Source: Megamerina dolium
Taxonomy: Eukaryota; Arthropoda; Insecta; Diptera; Megamerinidae
Assembly: GCA_963854835.1 (NCBI GenBank)
Contig: OY978528.1
Location: 55,342,508 to 55,406,507 of the forward strand
Length of the DNA stretch: 64,000 nt
Direction of reading: 5' to 3'
Both the position numbers and the translations under genes were made by a program. Below the pieces are notes generated by a model that did no database searches, was not told the origin of the DNA, and worked only from the letters and a program-made list of their open reading frames with translations. Numbering within the stretch: the stretch's first letter is position 1; each line of letters begins with the position of its first letter. Shown here piece by piece: positions 26,225-39,995 of this stretch.

Positions 26225-26830
26225 GGATAGGGAGTAAGTTACTTACTTGCTTACGTATGTGGCCATTACAACCAAAAATCGAATATAAAACTTACTTAGC
26301 TGGAGCGTTCTCTTTCGTTCGCTCGACATGACTTAGTCAGCGTAGGCGCTGAATTTTAATGAGCTTTACGATGTCGGTGGTGGCACACAGCCAATACAGC
26401 CCATGGTAGTATCTTTTTATTTGATACTTGCCACCAGCGCAAATAGGTTTAAAGATCTTACGTAGGACTTTTCTCCGAAAATTTCGAACATTCTCTCATC
26501 TGAGGTGAAATTGCGCGATGAGAGACATGTAGAGTGTAGTTTTCGTTAGTTTGCCCAAAGTATTATCTGTTAGCAAGAGTGATCCTTCTCAGAATCTCCA
26601 GAATGACGGCGTTACTGGTGTTAATATTGGTTCCAAAATAGACAAAGTCTTTCAGTACTTCAAAAACGTAGTTATCAACGTAGTGAAGTGCTGTCCAAGA
26701 CGTCGGGAATCTATGTTTGTTAACGCTAGGTACTTCGTCTTGCTCTCGTTCATCGCAAGACCTATTCGACGCTTCCCTCTGATATTGTATATGTTTAGGA
26801 AAGTGTATGAAAAATTAATACGGCTGGTCA
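26225..26830 (-). pseudogene. Non-LTR retrotransposon reverse transcriptase, C-terminal part, decayed
   Basis: On the minus strand, starting near 26770, the sequence reads GLAMNESKTKYLALTN. This matches the reverse-transcriptase segment that follows the catalytic YxDD box in LINEs of the kind often annotated as craniofacial development protein 2-like (GL.vNe.KTKYL). It continues, with stops and gaps, through a KVLRKIFKPICAG stretch near 26410-26480 (the FERKVLRKIFGP region of the thumb) and ends with IQRLR*LSHVERTKENAPA near 26300 (the IQRLRWLGHV.RM..D.PA signature just before the C-terminus). Between these the WTL/GAE region is missing. The catalytic box lies upstream and is absent. Confidence 0.75.
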
Positions 26831-26839
26831 TAGTGGGAG

Positions 26840-28840
26840 TGGTGGGTGTAAGCTTTTTTTTTTTTAAATGGCAATTTTGTAGTATAGGTTCTCTAAGGGG
26901 TAGAAATAGTTGAGCAGGACAAATTACCCGTGACCATTGTACTTTTTACCATTCTAGCAGCGATTCTCGGTGTTTTATAATTTGGTTTTTGACCACATCA
27001 AGTCAATATAACGAAGTCAGGAACCTATAATACGTATAAAAATGTCTGCCCCATCTGCTGATTAATATCTTATTTTCGTGTGGCTGCAATGTGTTTTTTT
27101 TTTCTCAAAATATTTTTGAAATAATTATTATTTTTAGTCTCGACTTTGAGCACATGGTATGATAGTTTATAATGCACCATATGAAGGAGTAATTTATTAA
27201 ATATTCTATACTCGTTTTTGTTATCGTCTGCTTTATATATTTTTCATGTTAATACGATACATACGAATACGTACTCGTATGGTCGCTAGAGACTTTGCAC
27301 TGTGATAAGCAGTTATAATTAGCAAAACAGTAAAAGTAAGTTTTTGATCAAACGACTATAAAACATATATGGATTAATAGTGATGCTATGTATTGAGAAT
27401 TTCAAAAAGTTTTGCAACTTTAAATGAAAATAAATTTAAAAATATTATATTCGTTAGTCACATAAAAAATAAGTCTGAATTGTATTATATAAATTATAAA
27501 TTCTAGTGGCAATCAGAAGAGAGTATGAAAGTGTTTAAAAATGACTAAGTATCACAAAGTAAAACGAGTTAAAATGTATTATGAAATGTTTATATAGAAT
27601 TCCTATGTAAATAAGCAATTTACGAATAACATAGAATATTTAATTTTCTGCAACAATGCATAATAATCGATGCACTAAATTCTTGCTACATATATAGCAA
27701 AGAATTATGCATAAAGTTAACTTATATTTAGTTAAGAGTATTCAATAACATAAATTCTAAATATTTCACATACATGATCATACATGTTACATATGTGTGC
27801 TAGAACAAGAACATAACTATCAGCTACTATACATATTTGTAGTAAAACGCGTGCTTTTCTAAAATTCATTTACTTGCATATACGTACAAACATATCTTTA
27901 ACTACTGTGTCGTACTACACTTTGTTATACTTTTACTTATGGCTCATAAAATTTTATGATAATTTCTTTTATTTTTTAGTAGAATTTACTTTTTTGTATA
28001 ATTTTTTTTCTGTACTTACTTATTTTCATTTGCAAATTTATGTACAAGTCCCTCAAAAGCGTGCACATATGCGTATCAATATGTGTGGTTATATGAAATA
28101 CTCTAGAGTATCGCATGCATATGTTCATATGTAAATATGAATGAGCATTTTTTTTATAAGTAAATATGAATATGTGTGCAATTTAAAAGCAATATTGAAT
28201 GTATGTTTATATACACACACACACACACATATATATACAAATATTCATATATATTAATGTATACAATTCTCTCGAGCAACATAATTTTATATGTTGTTGT
28301 ATTTACTAGCTATATACCACTATGAGTAGTTGTTTCTACTGCAAGCAACATCATATTGAAATTATTATTTTTTATGATTTGATTAGTTTTCTTTTTCATC
28401 ATCGTCATGTTTAGTTTGCCCATTTGAAGGATGCATTGCGCAAGGTTGGAGATATGTATGTATGTGTTTAGGTAGCATGTTCGGGGAATATTGATGTATG
28501 CACATATAATATATAAGTATATGAAAGAAATTAATAATATTGTAAATTTTATATGAATAGTGTGTAGGGAATATTAAAACAATATCATTCGAAATAAATT
28601 ATGAAAACAACTAGGAATAGTAATATGTGTCTTTATAAAACAATAACATATATTATATATGCTGTAATCATGTTCATGATATGAATTTACTTGCTTAATT
28701 TGGTTAGAATTCTTTTATAGGAAACTTTCAATATTTTGCTATAACCCCATAATTACGAAAAATTCGATTCTAGAGTGACGCACTGTTTGTTAGATATGCA
28801 TGCATTTTTTGAACCGCTAAATATGTTTATTGGTTATTAG
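26840..28840. other. Non-coding stretch
   Basis: I see no supportable gene. It holds a (AC)n tract near 28211-28229 and many ACATATGT-type words. Confidence 0.5.
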
Positions 28841-28846
28841 GTGCTA

Positions 28847-29890
28847 CGGGGGCGGTCCCAGAACTTCCCGACCTGATATATGGATGGCGGCAGTAGTTTG
28901 AAAAAAATTACTTTGGTGAAAAGTGGCAACCTTATAAAACATATGATTTAAGTTTCAAGGCGCCACGTTATTTAGCATGTTTTTTGGAGCCATCGAAAGT
29001 TAACGACCTCAGTGAATTTGTAAACATGGAAATAATTGGTCACCGTTACGTACTTCAATACTTTCACTTGAAAAGTCCAGCGAATATTAAAGCCGAACCA
29101 GATTCTACTCTGTGGGAGTCTGCAGAGTCTAAACGAGGTCGTACGAGCTGCCAAGACGAACACCGTAGTGGTCAACCAATTGAGGTGGCCACGCCAGAAA
29201 CGGTTAAGAAAATCCACAAAATGGTATTGGATGATCGCCAGCTGAAGATGCGAGATCTAGGTAAAATTAAAGGCATTTCAAGAATGGTTATACATCGTAT
29301 ATTGGCCGAAAATTTGAAAAAGAAAAAGCTGTGTGCAGGATGTGTTCCGCGTTTGCTCACAATAGAACAAAAACAATGTCGTGAAGATGTTTCTATAGAG
29401 TGTTTGGCGATGTTTTATAGTAATAAAGCCGAGTTTTTGTGTCGATTCGTAACCATGGATGAGGCATGGATCCACCACTTCACACGTGAGACAAAAGAGC
29501 AGTTAAAACAGTGGACTGAAAGGGGAGAATTGTGTCTAAAAAAGGCGAAGATAGTTCCATCTGGAGGCAAGGTTATGGCATCAGGAAAAACAATTAACGG
29601 CGAGTATTATGATAATTTGTTACAGCGTTTAAGTGGTGATATTAAAGAAAAAAGGCCGCATTTTGCTAAAAATGTTGGTAGATGATTTGCCAACACAAAA
29701 GTTGGAGTCTGCGGTAGATGGCTATTTTAATGATTTAGGCAGTTCATATTATAAATAGGGTATCGAAGCTATAGAATATCACTGGGAAAAGAGTATAGAG
29801 CTAAAAGGAGATTATGTTGAGAAATAAAGAAAAATGTACCCAAATTTGTTGTTTTCTTTGTTAGGTCGGGTATTTCTGGGACCGCTTTCG
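28847..29890 (+). mobile_element. Deleted mariner element, family A copy 1
   Basis: A 1044-bp mariner with ends CGGGGGCGGTCCCAGAA (left) and, on the reverse strand at the right, CGAAAGCGGTCCCAGAAAT. TA duplications flank it at 28845-28846 and 29891-29892. The same TIR family bounds the elements at 54033-55227 and 60822-61609, so three copies lie in this window. The expected full length from the family's gene content is about 1.25-1.3 kb. This copy has lost two internal blocks. Confidence 0.88.
29026..29827 (+). pseudogene. Mariner transposase pseudogene, family A copy 1
   Basis: The likely original start is the ATG at 29026 (MEIIGHRYVLQYFHLK); a longer frame begins upstream at 28984. It keeps the first HTH, the basic GRTSCQDEHRSGQP segment, the second HTH (GISRMVIHRILAENLKK), the WVPRLL-type linker (here CVPRLLTIEQKQ) and the first catalytic Asp in FVTMDEAWIHHF. 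After KVMAS an in-frame deletion removes the FWDARG..IDYL block, joining to GKTINGEYYDNLLQRL. After RPHFAK a larger deletion removes both the second (HQDNAP) and third (APSDYY) Asp motifs. The end reads AVDGYF.DLGSSYYK and GDYVEK in a shifted frame. One Asp of three remains, so it is inactive. Confidence 0.86.
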
Positions 29891-29894
29891 TAAG

Positions 29895-32800
29895 TATGCT
29901 TGAGTGAAATGTTTGTAAATACCCCCAAACGAGTGTGAAAATTATTTTATGCGCATAAATATCAAATAGATCTACATTATTAATATTAAGGCAGAGAATG
30001 ACTGTTAATGACTGCGAACATCATTGCGACAACATTATGATAAGCTTCTTACTGATGTGGTGACTATCGCTTTGAGTATGATAGTCACCAGTGAATGAGC
30101 ACGTAATTTTAAAATAAAGCTATTTTCTCTTATAGTAACACAAATGATTTTTATGTAATTATTCTCGTGTATTTTTTCGTAACACCATCATTTATCGTTG
30201 AAGCAGTTGGTATATAATAAGTGATAGTTTTCTCAGAATTTCGACCGATATTTTATTCATTTATTCATTTTATTATTTCGATGATATCAGAAAGATCGTA
30301 ATTGTAAACCATATCATAATATTGTTCGGAATTATTGGCGCCATAGCTCAGAGGAAAACCATCAAACTCATCACCGTCAACATTTTCTCAGGAAATCTAA
30401 AAACATTTTTTTTTTAAATGGAAATTAATTTTGAAGAAAGAGCTTGTGAAGAGCTGAATTCTGCACATTTGAAATCAACATCGTCTATTAAATATTGAGC
30501 TTCATGCAGTAAATTGCTTTGAAAAAATGATTTTAAGCCAAGGGGTAAGGAGCTGGATAACTAATTGCTGGAAGTCAACTTCTCTATTATGCAATACTAT
30601 TTTATTATATATTTTTTTGCTGATCTTGTTACTCACTTTTACCCTGTGATTATTTATATCCCTTTTGCCATTGCTTTAGAATAGGTTGTGTTCTTCTTTT
30701 GTTGGTTTTTCTAGTGCACAGTGATAACTATGTGACACTAGCGATTCAAAATGTAATTTGACCAATGTCTATTGATGTAATATTTATTTAAGAAAGTTTC
30801 AAATAAAAAATGACGAACTTCAAAAGAATTTATCCCTCTTACTCTCATTTGTATAATATACTTTGCATGCTAGGTAATATTATTGATATCGAAATTTAGA
30901 AAAAATTTTTATTAACCTTAAAGGGGCATATTTCTTACAAAATAAACAACTGTGTATGTAGAGCAAACAAAAAAAGTAATAACATTTTCTCAATACCATA
31001 ATAGGTTAAACAAAAGTTATTGATGTTGGATGGAGCTTATTTTTTTTTGTATGTTTAAAAAAAAAAAACAACAAAATTGAAACGTGACTACATTACCAAA
31101 TTACTTTTATAAAAACATGACTACATTATATGTATCGTATAGTATAATTTTCTATTTCTATTTTGATATGCAGGTGTGTGATATGATATACCTCTGTATG
31201 GAAGTGGAAGGTATATGTGTACATATGTATGTACTGATGTCTAATATATAACATTAAAAAGAAAAAGTTTGTAGTTAGTTTGTTTTTTCTTTCTTTGAAA
31301 ATATATTCAACGAACACAATTAAATTTAAATTTGAGCGGAAAAGCAATAACAAATAACAGCATCATAAAAATGGCTTATGGGTGCGTATACGTGATTTTA
31401 ATTTAATATTGAATCATTATTATTCTTATTTGCCATTCTTCAAAGATTTATGGAAACAATTTATTTGTCTATATTTGTGTAGGTATAAAATTCAATTTTC
31501 TACATGTTTGTGCATAATGCATGTTAGAGAGTGTACTGATTCTTCACAAGCAAGTGACAATTATAAATTTTAATTTAAATGAACATGAAAACAAATATTT
31601 AAGTGCTTAATTTCATACTTCATGTATCATTAAATTATTAATATTAAATCAATTTGGAGTGAAATTGTTCGAAAATATTAAATGATGAATTTTACTTTAA
31701 CAGCAAACGAAATCAGTCAACTGGTAGCTTTTTCCATTGTCATTATTTATTTCCAGCATAATTAAATGCAGATATTGTATAGATGGCCGCATCAAATACT
31801 CCTTCACACGTCACTCTACACTCTACTACCTCGAATAATTTGATTTGGAAGGCAGTGGGTTGAATAATTGAATTAAATTTATTTTCTTGCCCAAATTAAA
31901 TCTAAAACTATACACTTGGTTCGAAAATAATCCATAAAATCATTACAAAAGTCAATTGTGTTTGAATAATATCTTCAAACCCATATCAATAAGATATTTC
32001 CTTCCATCGCAGTTATATAATAATCATAAATAATGAAGGTAAGAAATACAAAATGAATATATATTTAAATTATTTTTCCACTTAAACAGTCTCTTCTCTA
32101 TTTATTTTATGACACAGGGTAAAGAAGCATTAAACTTAATTTGTCAATTACAGCAACTGTCTCTCAACAATAGCATCACTTGTAGTTGTTACCTATGCTA
32201 TATTATGCCACCAAAGACAACCACATTGAAAACCAGCTTTTACACCTTAAATCAACACACACACACATACTATATAAAGAGCAGAAATAAGTTAAAATTG
32301 TTGAAAGTTTATTATTTCCAGTACTTTAGTATACAGTGGTCACAAGACAAGCTCTACATCATCACTCTTTTACATTACATACCACCGCCAGAATATCACA
32401 ACACCTCATCTCACTACGATTATTTGCGTACGTATTACTTTTAGTTGTTGAATGTCTTTTTGTTTATTATTGTTAATATTTTCAACAATTTTATGTACAA
32501 TTAAGTACAATTAAAATGATGAAATCTAAATTTGGTTGCTTAAATGCCAAAATACATACAAAATGGTGGGTGGAATATTTGTTATTGAAGAAAGTTTTTG
32601 CATAAGCCGAGAAGAGTTGATGTTAATGAAAAGAGCTACACAAGAATAATTTATGATTGTAATTATACTCGTTGTGAAATATTGAATATTATTATATTTT
32701 TTGCTCAAAATTAAAAACATTTGAATGATAATATACATTGGCATTTATTACATTGTCCGATCAAATTTAACTTTTAGTTGTCCACATAAAAAATATTCAA

Positions 32801-35800
32801 TATATTCTGGAAGAAACATTAATTATGATGTGCCCCCATCTTCATTAATTCGTATTTTAAGCGAGTAAACGAATTGACTGAGAAAATTTGGTACCGAACG
32901 GTGTCAAGTGGGCAAAATTTCGTCGGTGGTACAATTTAATATGTTTAAAATGATAATATTTTAAAGTATGTAAATGAAATTTTTAAGTAGCTTAGGTAGG
33001 ATAGCGTAGCTAATGTGCTGATATACTGGAAAATTAGCTGAGCATTTTTTTCAATAAAGTCCAATATCGAAAAGCGACCCTGATACTGGCATATTTAATA
33101 GTCTGCTTATGGTGACCTTTACCCCACATGAGCCCACTGCCTCAATCAAATACTTGGATCAAATAGTGTAATCACTTTCTTTCTGTATATGTATATTATA
33201 GTCAATTTAAAAGAGTTGAAAATAAAAACAAAATTATGGTAATATTTTACTATTTTCTAGGAACAAAGTGCTTTTGAAATAAGAGAAGTATCGTGCACAT
33301 ATTTACGCAGTTTCTGAATTCAACTGAATTCACTAGATTGTGCATCAAGTGATTTTTTTTCGTCGTTTTCAAACATAAAGTAACCTAAAGCATTGGTAGA
33401 AGAATATTCGTTGTTATTTTCATTTACATTTCTAAAACTAATGTTGTTTGATGGCTTGAAAACTGTTGAAGAAGTATTGGTTAAAGTATATCAAATTAAA
33501 CGAAGATTATCGCAATTATTAAAAATGTTAAGTCGGAGTAATTTTATTTTATTGTTCAAAGTCCTAATAAAACATCGACGCAGTATATTAGCTTTATCCT
33601 TTTAAATTCTTTCAAAAATCGCTGTACTGCAGGTTAGATATTAGTGTGGATGATCTCTAATTGAGAAAGCTGTCTTAGACCACATCATGTATATGAAAGT
33701 ATTATATTCTGTTATTTACTCGACGAAATAAATTAAATATTTTGAAAGTCTTGTGGAGGATATCTTGGGTAGTGGCTAAATAAATCAATATAATGCAGAT
33801 ATTATTTTCGTACTCAATGTAATGTAAGATAGGAGCTAGGTGGTGATGGTGATAATAGTAGGTGAGAGCCTTGAGTTTCCTTTCACCCCTTTAGCTGTTG
33901 CAAAAAACCTTGAGTGCTGAGAACATAGTATCATGTGACCATCTTTACCATGGTAGGTATATTTTATTTGTTGAGGACAGTACAAATATATGTAAGTCAC
34001 TTGTTTTAACTGTAATATGTGCCACAAGAGCAAATCGAAATTGTGCGGACCCGAAAATATGTGGGAAATCAATATGGAAATCCATATCTTCTCGCACCCA
34101 AATTACGCAGAGAGTCTGCGAAATATGTGCATATATGAAAAATTATTATGCAACTGAATGCCGCCTTTGATGAACACAAAATCAAAAACCGTCCACTCTT
34201 TTTAATATCCATAGAAGCAACAATACTTAAACTCTTTGGTATATTTCATAATAATTTTCCTACAGTAAATTTCTATCATAAATATTCGTTGTTAACTTAT
34301 TTATTTATTACGCTTACGTAATGCTTTTATATTTGTTCTCCTCTGTTTGTAAAAATATGTAGTATAAGCATATTTAATAACAAATTTTTACGGTCTACCC
34401 ACCTTTGCTTGGCGTAAAAACTTTATAATTTAATAATAATAATGAAGCAAAAAATAAAGCACACAGCACACGCACACACACACACAGATACAAGTTGCTG
34501 CAACAACACCAATAGCTACAATAATAACAATTCGAAAGAAACTTTTCACTAAGAAGATAATGCAAACTGACAAAAATTATGACGACATTATTTTTAAAAG
34601 TACTCTCAACTACTGTTGCACTTTTATGCTCATTTAATGCTTTTTACATAACATAAAATATTATTTGCGTACTATATACGTACGTTAGCAGCAGTGGCAG
34701 GCAGTAGGTAGTATGAAGTGGTGAACTGAAGTGGTAGTTATTCATATACACTTAAACACACACTCATACACATGCACTCACACTTGTCATTTATGCATAG
34801 GTACCATATAGTACTCGTAGTAAACTTAACGAGCGATATCGTGGTAGTAGGTAGGTATGGAATTAGTTTTCACCATTTGCTATGATGATGATGATGATGG
34901 TGGACTTGATGACGATAAGCACGGCGACAGCAGCAAGGAAGACGACGATTTCAATGACAATAATAGCAACAAACGAACCTGATGACTCTTGCACTGCGCA
35001 GAAGAAGAAAAAGGAGAAGAAGATGTACCAGAAAAACGAACAAAATATCGTGCTTTTATTGCCTAAATTGGAGTGTTGCCAACTTAATAGTAACATAATG
35101 AAAATACCAACACTACGAGGTAAGAAGAGCAGCATAACCAGTGTAAGCATTATGAACAGCAGAGGCAGCAGCGCAACAGGAGTAAAAATAATAACAGAAA
35201 CAACAACATCAACAACTTTCATAAGTGCAGTAAATGCGTTTATTTAAGAGCTCACAACAACCGCCGCACAGATCTAATAAATTTGCATGAATGCACATCA
35301 TATTTATTCGTACTAACACTAGCAGCTGGATGATTGCAAGTACGTGTATGTAAATTATTACATGAAATGACTAGTTTGGAATTAACGAATTCTTTCATTA
35401 ATAGCTAAAATTATATCTGCACCCGATGCTGAGAGATTTTAACAATTTTTTCAAAACGATTTCAGTCAACATCTCAAAACAAATCAAACTTGATGTTTTC
35501 CTTTGGCATCTAATTTAGTAGAAAGGCATTTAGAAAGCCACAATGTGAAAAAAATTTACTGAAGGTTGGGTTTTTCGGTATGTGGGCAATCAACATGGCA
35601 TTCGGAATACAACACTTTCATTTTTCAAGCGATTACCTCCATTTGATCAATATGGCCATCACAGACACTGGATTTTAATGTGCATAACTATCTCATTTTC
35701 TAGCATATTCAACTTATTGTCGTCTCGTATATGGTGCTCGAAAGCAATGAAAACAAACGGACTGAATCTTCCTTTAGTAGGACACCTAAATTGTGGTGGC

Positions 35801-38090
35801 CCAAACTCAGTAAGAAACGCACACAAAACCTTATTGACTTTAGGCAGAAACACCGTTGTAGAAGTAGTCACGTGCCACTGCCTCAAAATCCTTCCCGTAG
35901 GTAGGATGGGTTTGAGCCACCTCGCGCATTACTTCTGTGGAAGTTGGAAATAACTCGAAACCGTTACGCATCTCTTATAAGACTATTCCACACTATAAAA
36001 AATACGAGAATTATCTTTAAGTAATTACAACTCTGAGGACCTAGCGCCCATTTCAGACATTGCAATAGGTAATCTTCTGAAATTCATAAATAAATCCAGA
36101 GCGCAGTGAGCGATCCGAGTAGAAATAATCGAGTAATATTATAACGTACGTTCTTGGCCTAAGTGTGTCCCCTCGTATATAGAATATTTCTATCAAAAAC
36201 TCCCTGCCATACTCATAACAGAGATGGAACATGTTCAAGGGTCTTGTCGTAACGTGAACGTTGGCTGAAAAGCCTTAGACAACACACAAAATTATGTTTG
36301 CGTTTTCAGCTAAATATAAGAGAGTTTGCAGGAAGTTTAGAAATATGATTACAACTGTAACCTCATTCGAAAGTCCTAGTACTCATTCCCATATATTAGC
36401 AATAAATTATTAATTAAACATACAAAAATAAAAAACATAAATGAATATAAGTAATTATAGAATTAAATTATTTTAAAACTATTATAACAGCTTCCCTTGA
36501 CCTCTAGTCTAATTGTAACCAGTGCATCAAATATTGCTAGAGCGAAGTAATACAATAAATATATACATACGTAGTCTGGCTGGATAACAGTCACTTCGTA
36601 ATAGGCTTTTATCACTGTTAGTAGGCCAAGGAGAGAAGTCATTTTATTATTGTTGTAATTATGATTATTATACAATGATGAATACGAATAATGTCTAGTT
36701 GTTGCTTTTTCTATTTTATGTTTTGTTTTTGTATTTTTTTTTGCTAGCTTCTGAAGCGTGTCTATATGAGTAAGCACTTGTATAAATATAAGCACATTTT
36801 GGCACTCGTACTATCTGATTCTTTTGTAGAGTTTATATTTATTTTTATTTTTGTAAAATTAAAATATTTCATTTGTTGGCATGAAAACCAAAAATTTTCA
36901 ATAAAATGCATACTTTACATATTCGTATGTATGAACTTCAATACACATGTACATATTCGATTTTTATTTGTTGCATTTATTGAATTGCCTTTTTTTCCGT
37001 TGTTTGAAATTTGAATTTTTTGGCATTGCCAACCAAGTAAATGCCATACAGAATTTACCATATAGTATGTAAGTATTTATGCCCGCACCAATACAGTTGG
37101 AATGCCTCCTAGACAGGCTAATAATTGTCAGAAATGCAACAGGATGGAAAATTTGTTGTTGAACAATTTTATTATTGTGTGGCTGGCAGCTACTGTTGTA
37201 TGATGATGATGATTGTGATGATGATGACATTTTTGAGAATGCAGCTATGCATAGAGTTTGTATATTCGAGTAGTAGAGAATGGGACAAAACGAGACATTA
37301 AAGAATGTGATATACGCTGAATTTTTTTGATGAGCAGACACTAATTGGTTATTATGCTCATTTTAATTGCGTGCATGTTTTTAGTGTTAATATTAATTTA
37401 TGTGTTTCGTTGTGAAATTTTGACGAATAGAATATACCAATAGCATTGGTATGTGGGCAGAAGTGTTCTTTCTAAAGACTTATTATTGAACTTTTTGGCA
37501 ATACCAGATGATCTTATAGTCTATTTTCGCAAAACTCAAACTATTATGAAGGTCGTGCAACGCTCGAAATATATATTGTGTTAATCCTAAGGCTTTTCGA
37601 GCTACAAATTGGTAAGGGTATTGTTTACACCAGCAACATCGTTTTGCCATCTGTCGCTATCGATGCGTGCGATACGATATCAATCATCGTAGTGTATGCG
37701 TATCATATGAATGGTGGCATGCGGGCAATTCCGATGTTGGGATCTCATTTTAGTTTTTTTTTTTAATTTCTCTCTCTCGATCTCATCTTTTACATTTTGA
37801 ACGAAGCACTTGGAATCTTTCCGAGGTCATTATAATATTTCATTCTTTTTTTGCAGGATAAAAATTTACGTATATTCTATTGAGTTCACAGTAATTTTTT
37901 GCATATTTTTTTTTCTTTTTTGGTGAGAATTGCTTTATAATATGTTTCTAGGTTTTTTAGACAATTAACGATTGAATTAATTCTTGTCCGGCTGTGTGCA
38001 ATTCTTATTTTGAAGAAACAAAATAAAAATCAATGGTTTGGAAAAACATACTGTGGAGATTTTTCAATAAAACTCAGCTTTAAATTGGAC
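29895..38090. other. 8.2 kb with no recognisable element or gene
   Basis: This is the largest blank in the window. Short frames are scattered throughout but none shows a domain. The GAT/GAC-rich patch at 34880-34980 gives open frames on both strands purely from triplet repeats. The segment 35560-35960 is less AT-rich and its minus strand reads EVAQTHPTYGKDFEAVARD, which may be an old gag or host fragment. I could not assign it. Confidence 0.4.
34882..34899. repeat. (GAT)n microsatellite
   Basis: Six GAT units followed by GGTGGACTTGATGACGATAAG. It generates an acidic reading frame on one strand and poly-Met on another. Confidence 0.85.
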
Positions 38091-38279
38091 AAAAATACAC
38101 ACATTGTTCTATTCATTACAATAAGGTATAAAAGGTGCAGGTAAACTACACTTTCGGTGTTACAGCCGATTCGAATTATCAGCACAACCACAATCAGACC
38201 ACAATTTACACAATTATTCCCCACCAACAATAGAAGCATAACCAGAACCATAGCAGGACCGTTCTCATCCAACCTCATC

Positions 38280-39190
38280 CACAAAGATGGGAAAAAAGTA
38301 AAGTCCCCACCAATTTACCTTCGGGAACATAATTCCAATTCCTTGAATAAAGCACTGACCCTTACAGTAGATCTCAAAGATTCACGTTGTTACAATAACT
38401 AAAGGTACATACAAGATATAGTAAGGTATTTGATTATCTTGAAAAAAAATTTTTTTTTTATCACATACCAACCCAAAAGTGCGAAAGGTCTTATTATGAT
38501 AATAACAGGCATTAAACCTGATGTGAATACAAACGATATTCTAGACCCCCGACGCTAAGAAAGTTTTAAAGTACGATCAGTGTATAATAACGAAATAAGA
38601 CTAAAGCTCCATTGCACCTCCAGTACAAAGTTGAGTAGTACGTTTTATCCAATAGAGCCCATTAGAAATCCGATCAACCACAAAAACATCATACCTGAGC
38701 ATCAGTTTGGTTTTCGAAAGAAGTACAGCACTATCGAGCAAGTCCACCACATTGTAAACACTACACAAGACACTTACGAAAGAAAGCATTACTGTTCCTC
38801 AGTATATCTCGATATAACCCAGTCGTTTGATAAGGACTTTTTCACAAATTAAAGAATATATCGCCTTCCAACATCCACATATTACTGGAAGGCTACCTTT
38901 CAGGTTGGCAATTTGTGGTAAGACATAAATGCTTCACCTCAATCGAATACCACATTCACGCTGGAGTACCACAAAGCAGTGTATTGGGCCCCATGCTCTA
39001 TACGATATATGCTGCTGGAATAGTGACCAACGCCAATACAGCCACCTATACCTTTGCAGAGGATGCAGCCATATTGTGCCCTAATCAAGACCCGATATTG
39101 GTATCATAAGTTCTACGAGAACAAGAAAATACGCTTCAAGAATGGTTTGAGAATAAAACTCTATTAGTTGAAGTGTGTTCACATCACGTT
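38280..39190 (+). pseudogene. Jockey-clade LINE fragment: ORF1 piece fused to reverse transcriptase
   Basis: The first part (about 38295-38560) matches a jockey-type ORF1: PPIYLREHNSNSLNKALT, then the ITYQPKSAKGL / GIKPDVNTNDILD stretch just ahead of the usual zinc knuckles. The text then jumps into ORF2 reverse transcriptase at about 38640: NHKNIIPEHQFGFRKKYST, then SVYLDITQSFDKD (the box A Asp). A short deletion follows, then GVPQSSVLGPMLYTIY and TYTFAEDAAILC. The catalytic FADD box reads FAED, so a key Asp is replaced by Glu. A large part of ORF1 and the endonuclease are deleted. A further fragment of the same LINE lies beyond the SINE insertion at 39996. Confidence 0.83.
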
Positions 39191-39497
39191 CACTCTATGG
39201 TGGAGTTCTTGTCGCCCTGTGCTAATTTTGAATTTATGTGTTTTATTTTTAATTGATAGGAAGCATAAGTTAGAAGATCCAATAAAATATAAACCACTAA
39301 AAAAAAGGATATCCACCCTCCACACAACACCAATGCCGTCGCAGTAACCTCATTTTGGTCATCTATACCCCATATACAAGGGTTTTTAGTTATAAAGTTC
39401 AACTTCTCAACAGATTAATTCATTAAAAGCAAAATGTTTTCTGTGTTTTTCTTAAATATAAAAAACGAATAAACATATTAATTAAAAGTGTTTAAGT

Positions 39498-39795
39498 GGG
39501 TGCCATCGATCAGTGGTTAGTTTGCTGGCTTTTGAATCAATTCCCGGCTGAAAAAAACTTTACTATCGAAAATATTTCTTCTGAACGGCACCCACCTGCC
39601 GGCAATCAATTGGCAATTTGTCAAACTCTCTGTGGTGAAGGAGAAGTGATGTCGCAAAACTTCTGCCGTTCTTACCGGCTAAAATAAGTAGGTCCCTTCC
39701 AATACTGTACAAACATTTAACACGCACAACAGTACTGGAATAGAAGCTCGGCCAAAGAGCACTTCGGGGCCTATAAGTGCCACACATATTTTTAA
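39498..39795 (+). repeat. tRNA-derived SINE, copy 2, inserted in the LINE
   Basis: The plus-strand copy begins GGGTGCCATCGATCAGTGG (degraded A box). Its B-box segment is reduced to GAATCAATTCCCGG. The body follows (CCACCTGCCGGCAATC, GTGATGTCGCAAAAC, CCGGCTAAAATAAGTAGG) and the tail reads GCTCGGCCAAAGAGC, GGGGCCTATAAGTGCC, ACATATTTTTAAA. It has the T-rich tail type, like the copies at 45442, 57767 and 59757. It separates jockey-like RT sequence (to 39400) from the jockey-like C-terminus at 39996. The pre-existing LINE was therefore the target. A clean target duplication was not identified. Confidence 0.8.
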
Positions 39796-39995
39796 ATAAA
39801 CAGTATTTTGCGTTTCATTTAGAGTGCTGGTTGTGGATAAGAAGCTCACCTAAATTTGCTTCTTTTAATTAATATCTTATATCGTGCATTTATGTAATTA
39901 ATACTTTTAAAAATGCATTATATAGCAGTAGAGACTCATACAATATATATTTTAGTTTTATTTTATTGATACTCCTATGTTCATTGGTACGTAAC

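Noticed and set aside
26551..26913. Plus-strand 120-codon open frame
   Set aside because: It is the antisense shadow of the minus-strand LINE reverse-transcriptase fragment.
30336..30356. tRNA-like start GGCGCCATAGCTCAGAGG
   Set aside because: It resembles an A box, but no B box, anticodon stem or SINE body follows within 100 bp.
33898..34170. Cys-containing frame (ANRNCADPKICGKS and VCEICAYMKNYYATEC)
   Set aside because: Cys spacing fits no zinc-binding or knottin pattern I know and the start lies in sequence without coding signal.
34857..35247. Open frames on both strands, including an acidic one (MELVFTICYDDDDDGG)
   Set aside because: They result from GAT/GAC triplet repeats. The frames on opposite strands are equally open and neither shows a domain or splice context.
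35560..35960. Minus-strand text EVAQTHPTYGKDFEAVARD, possibly gag
   Set aside because: No zinc knuckle, protease or LTR nearby, and only one short phrase of doubtful similarity.
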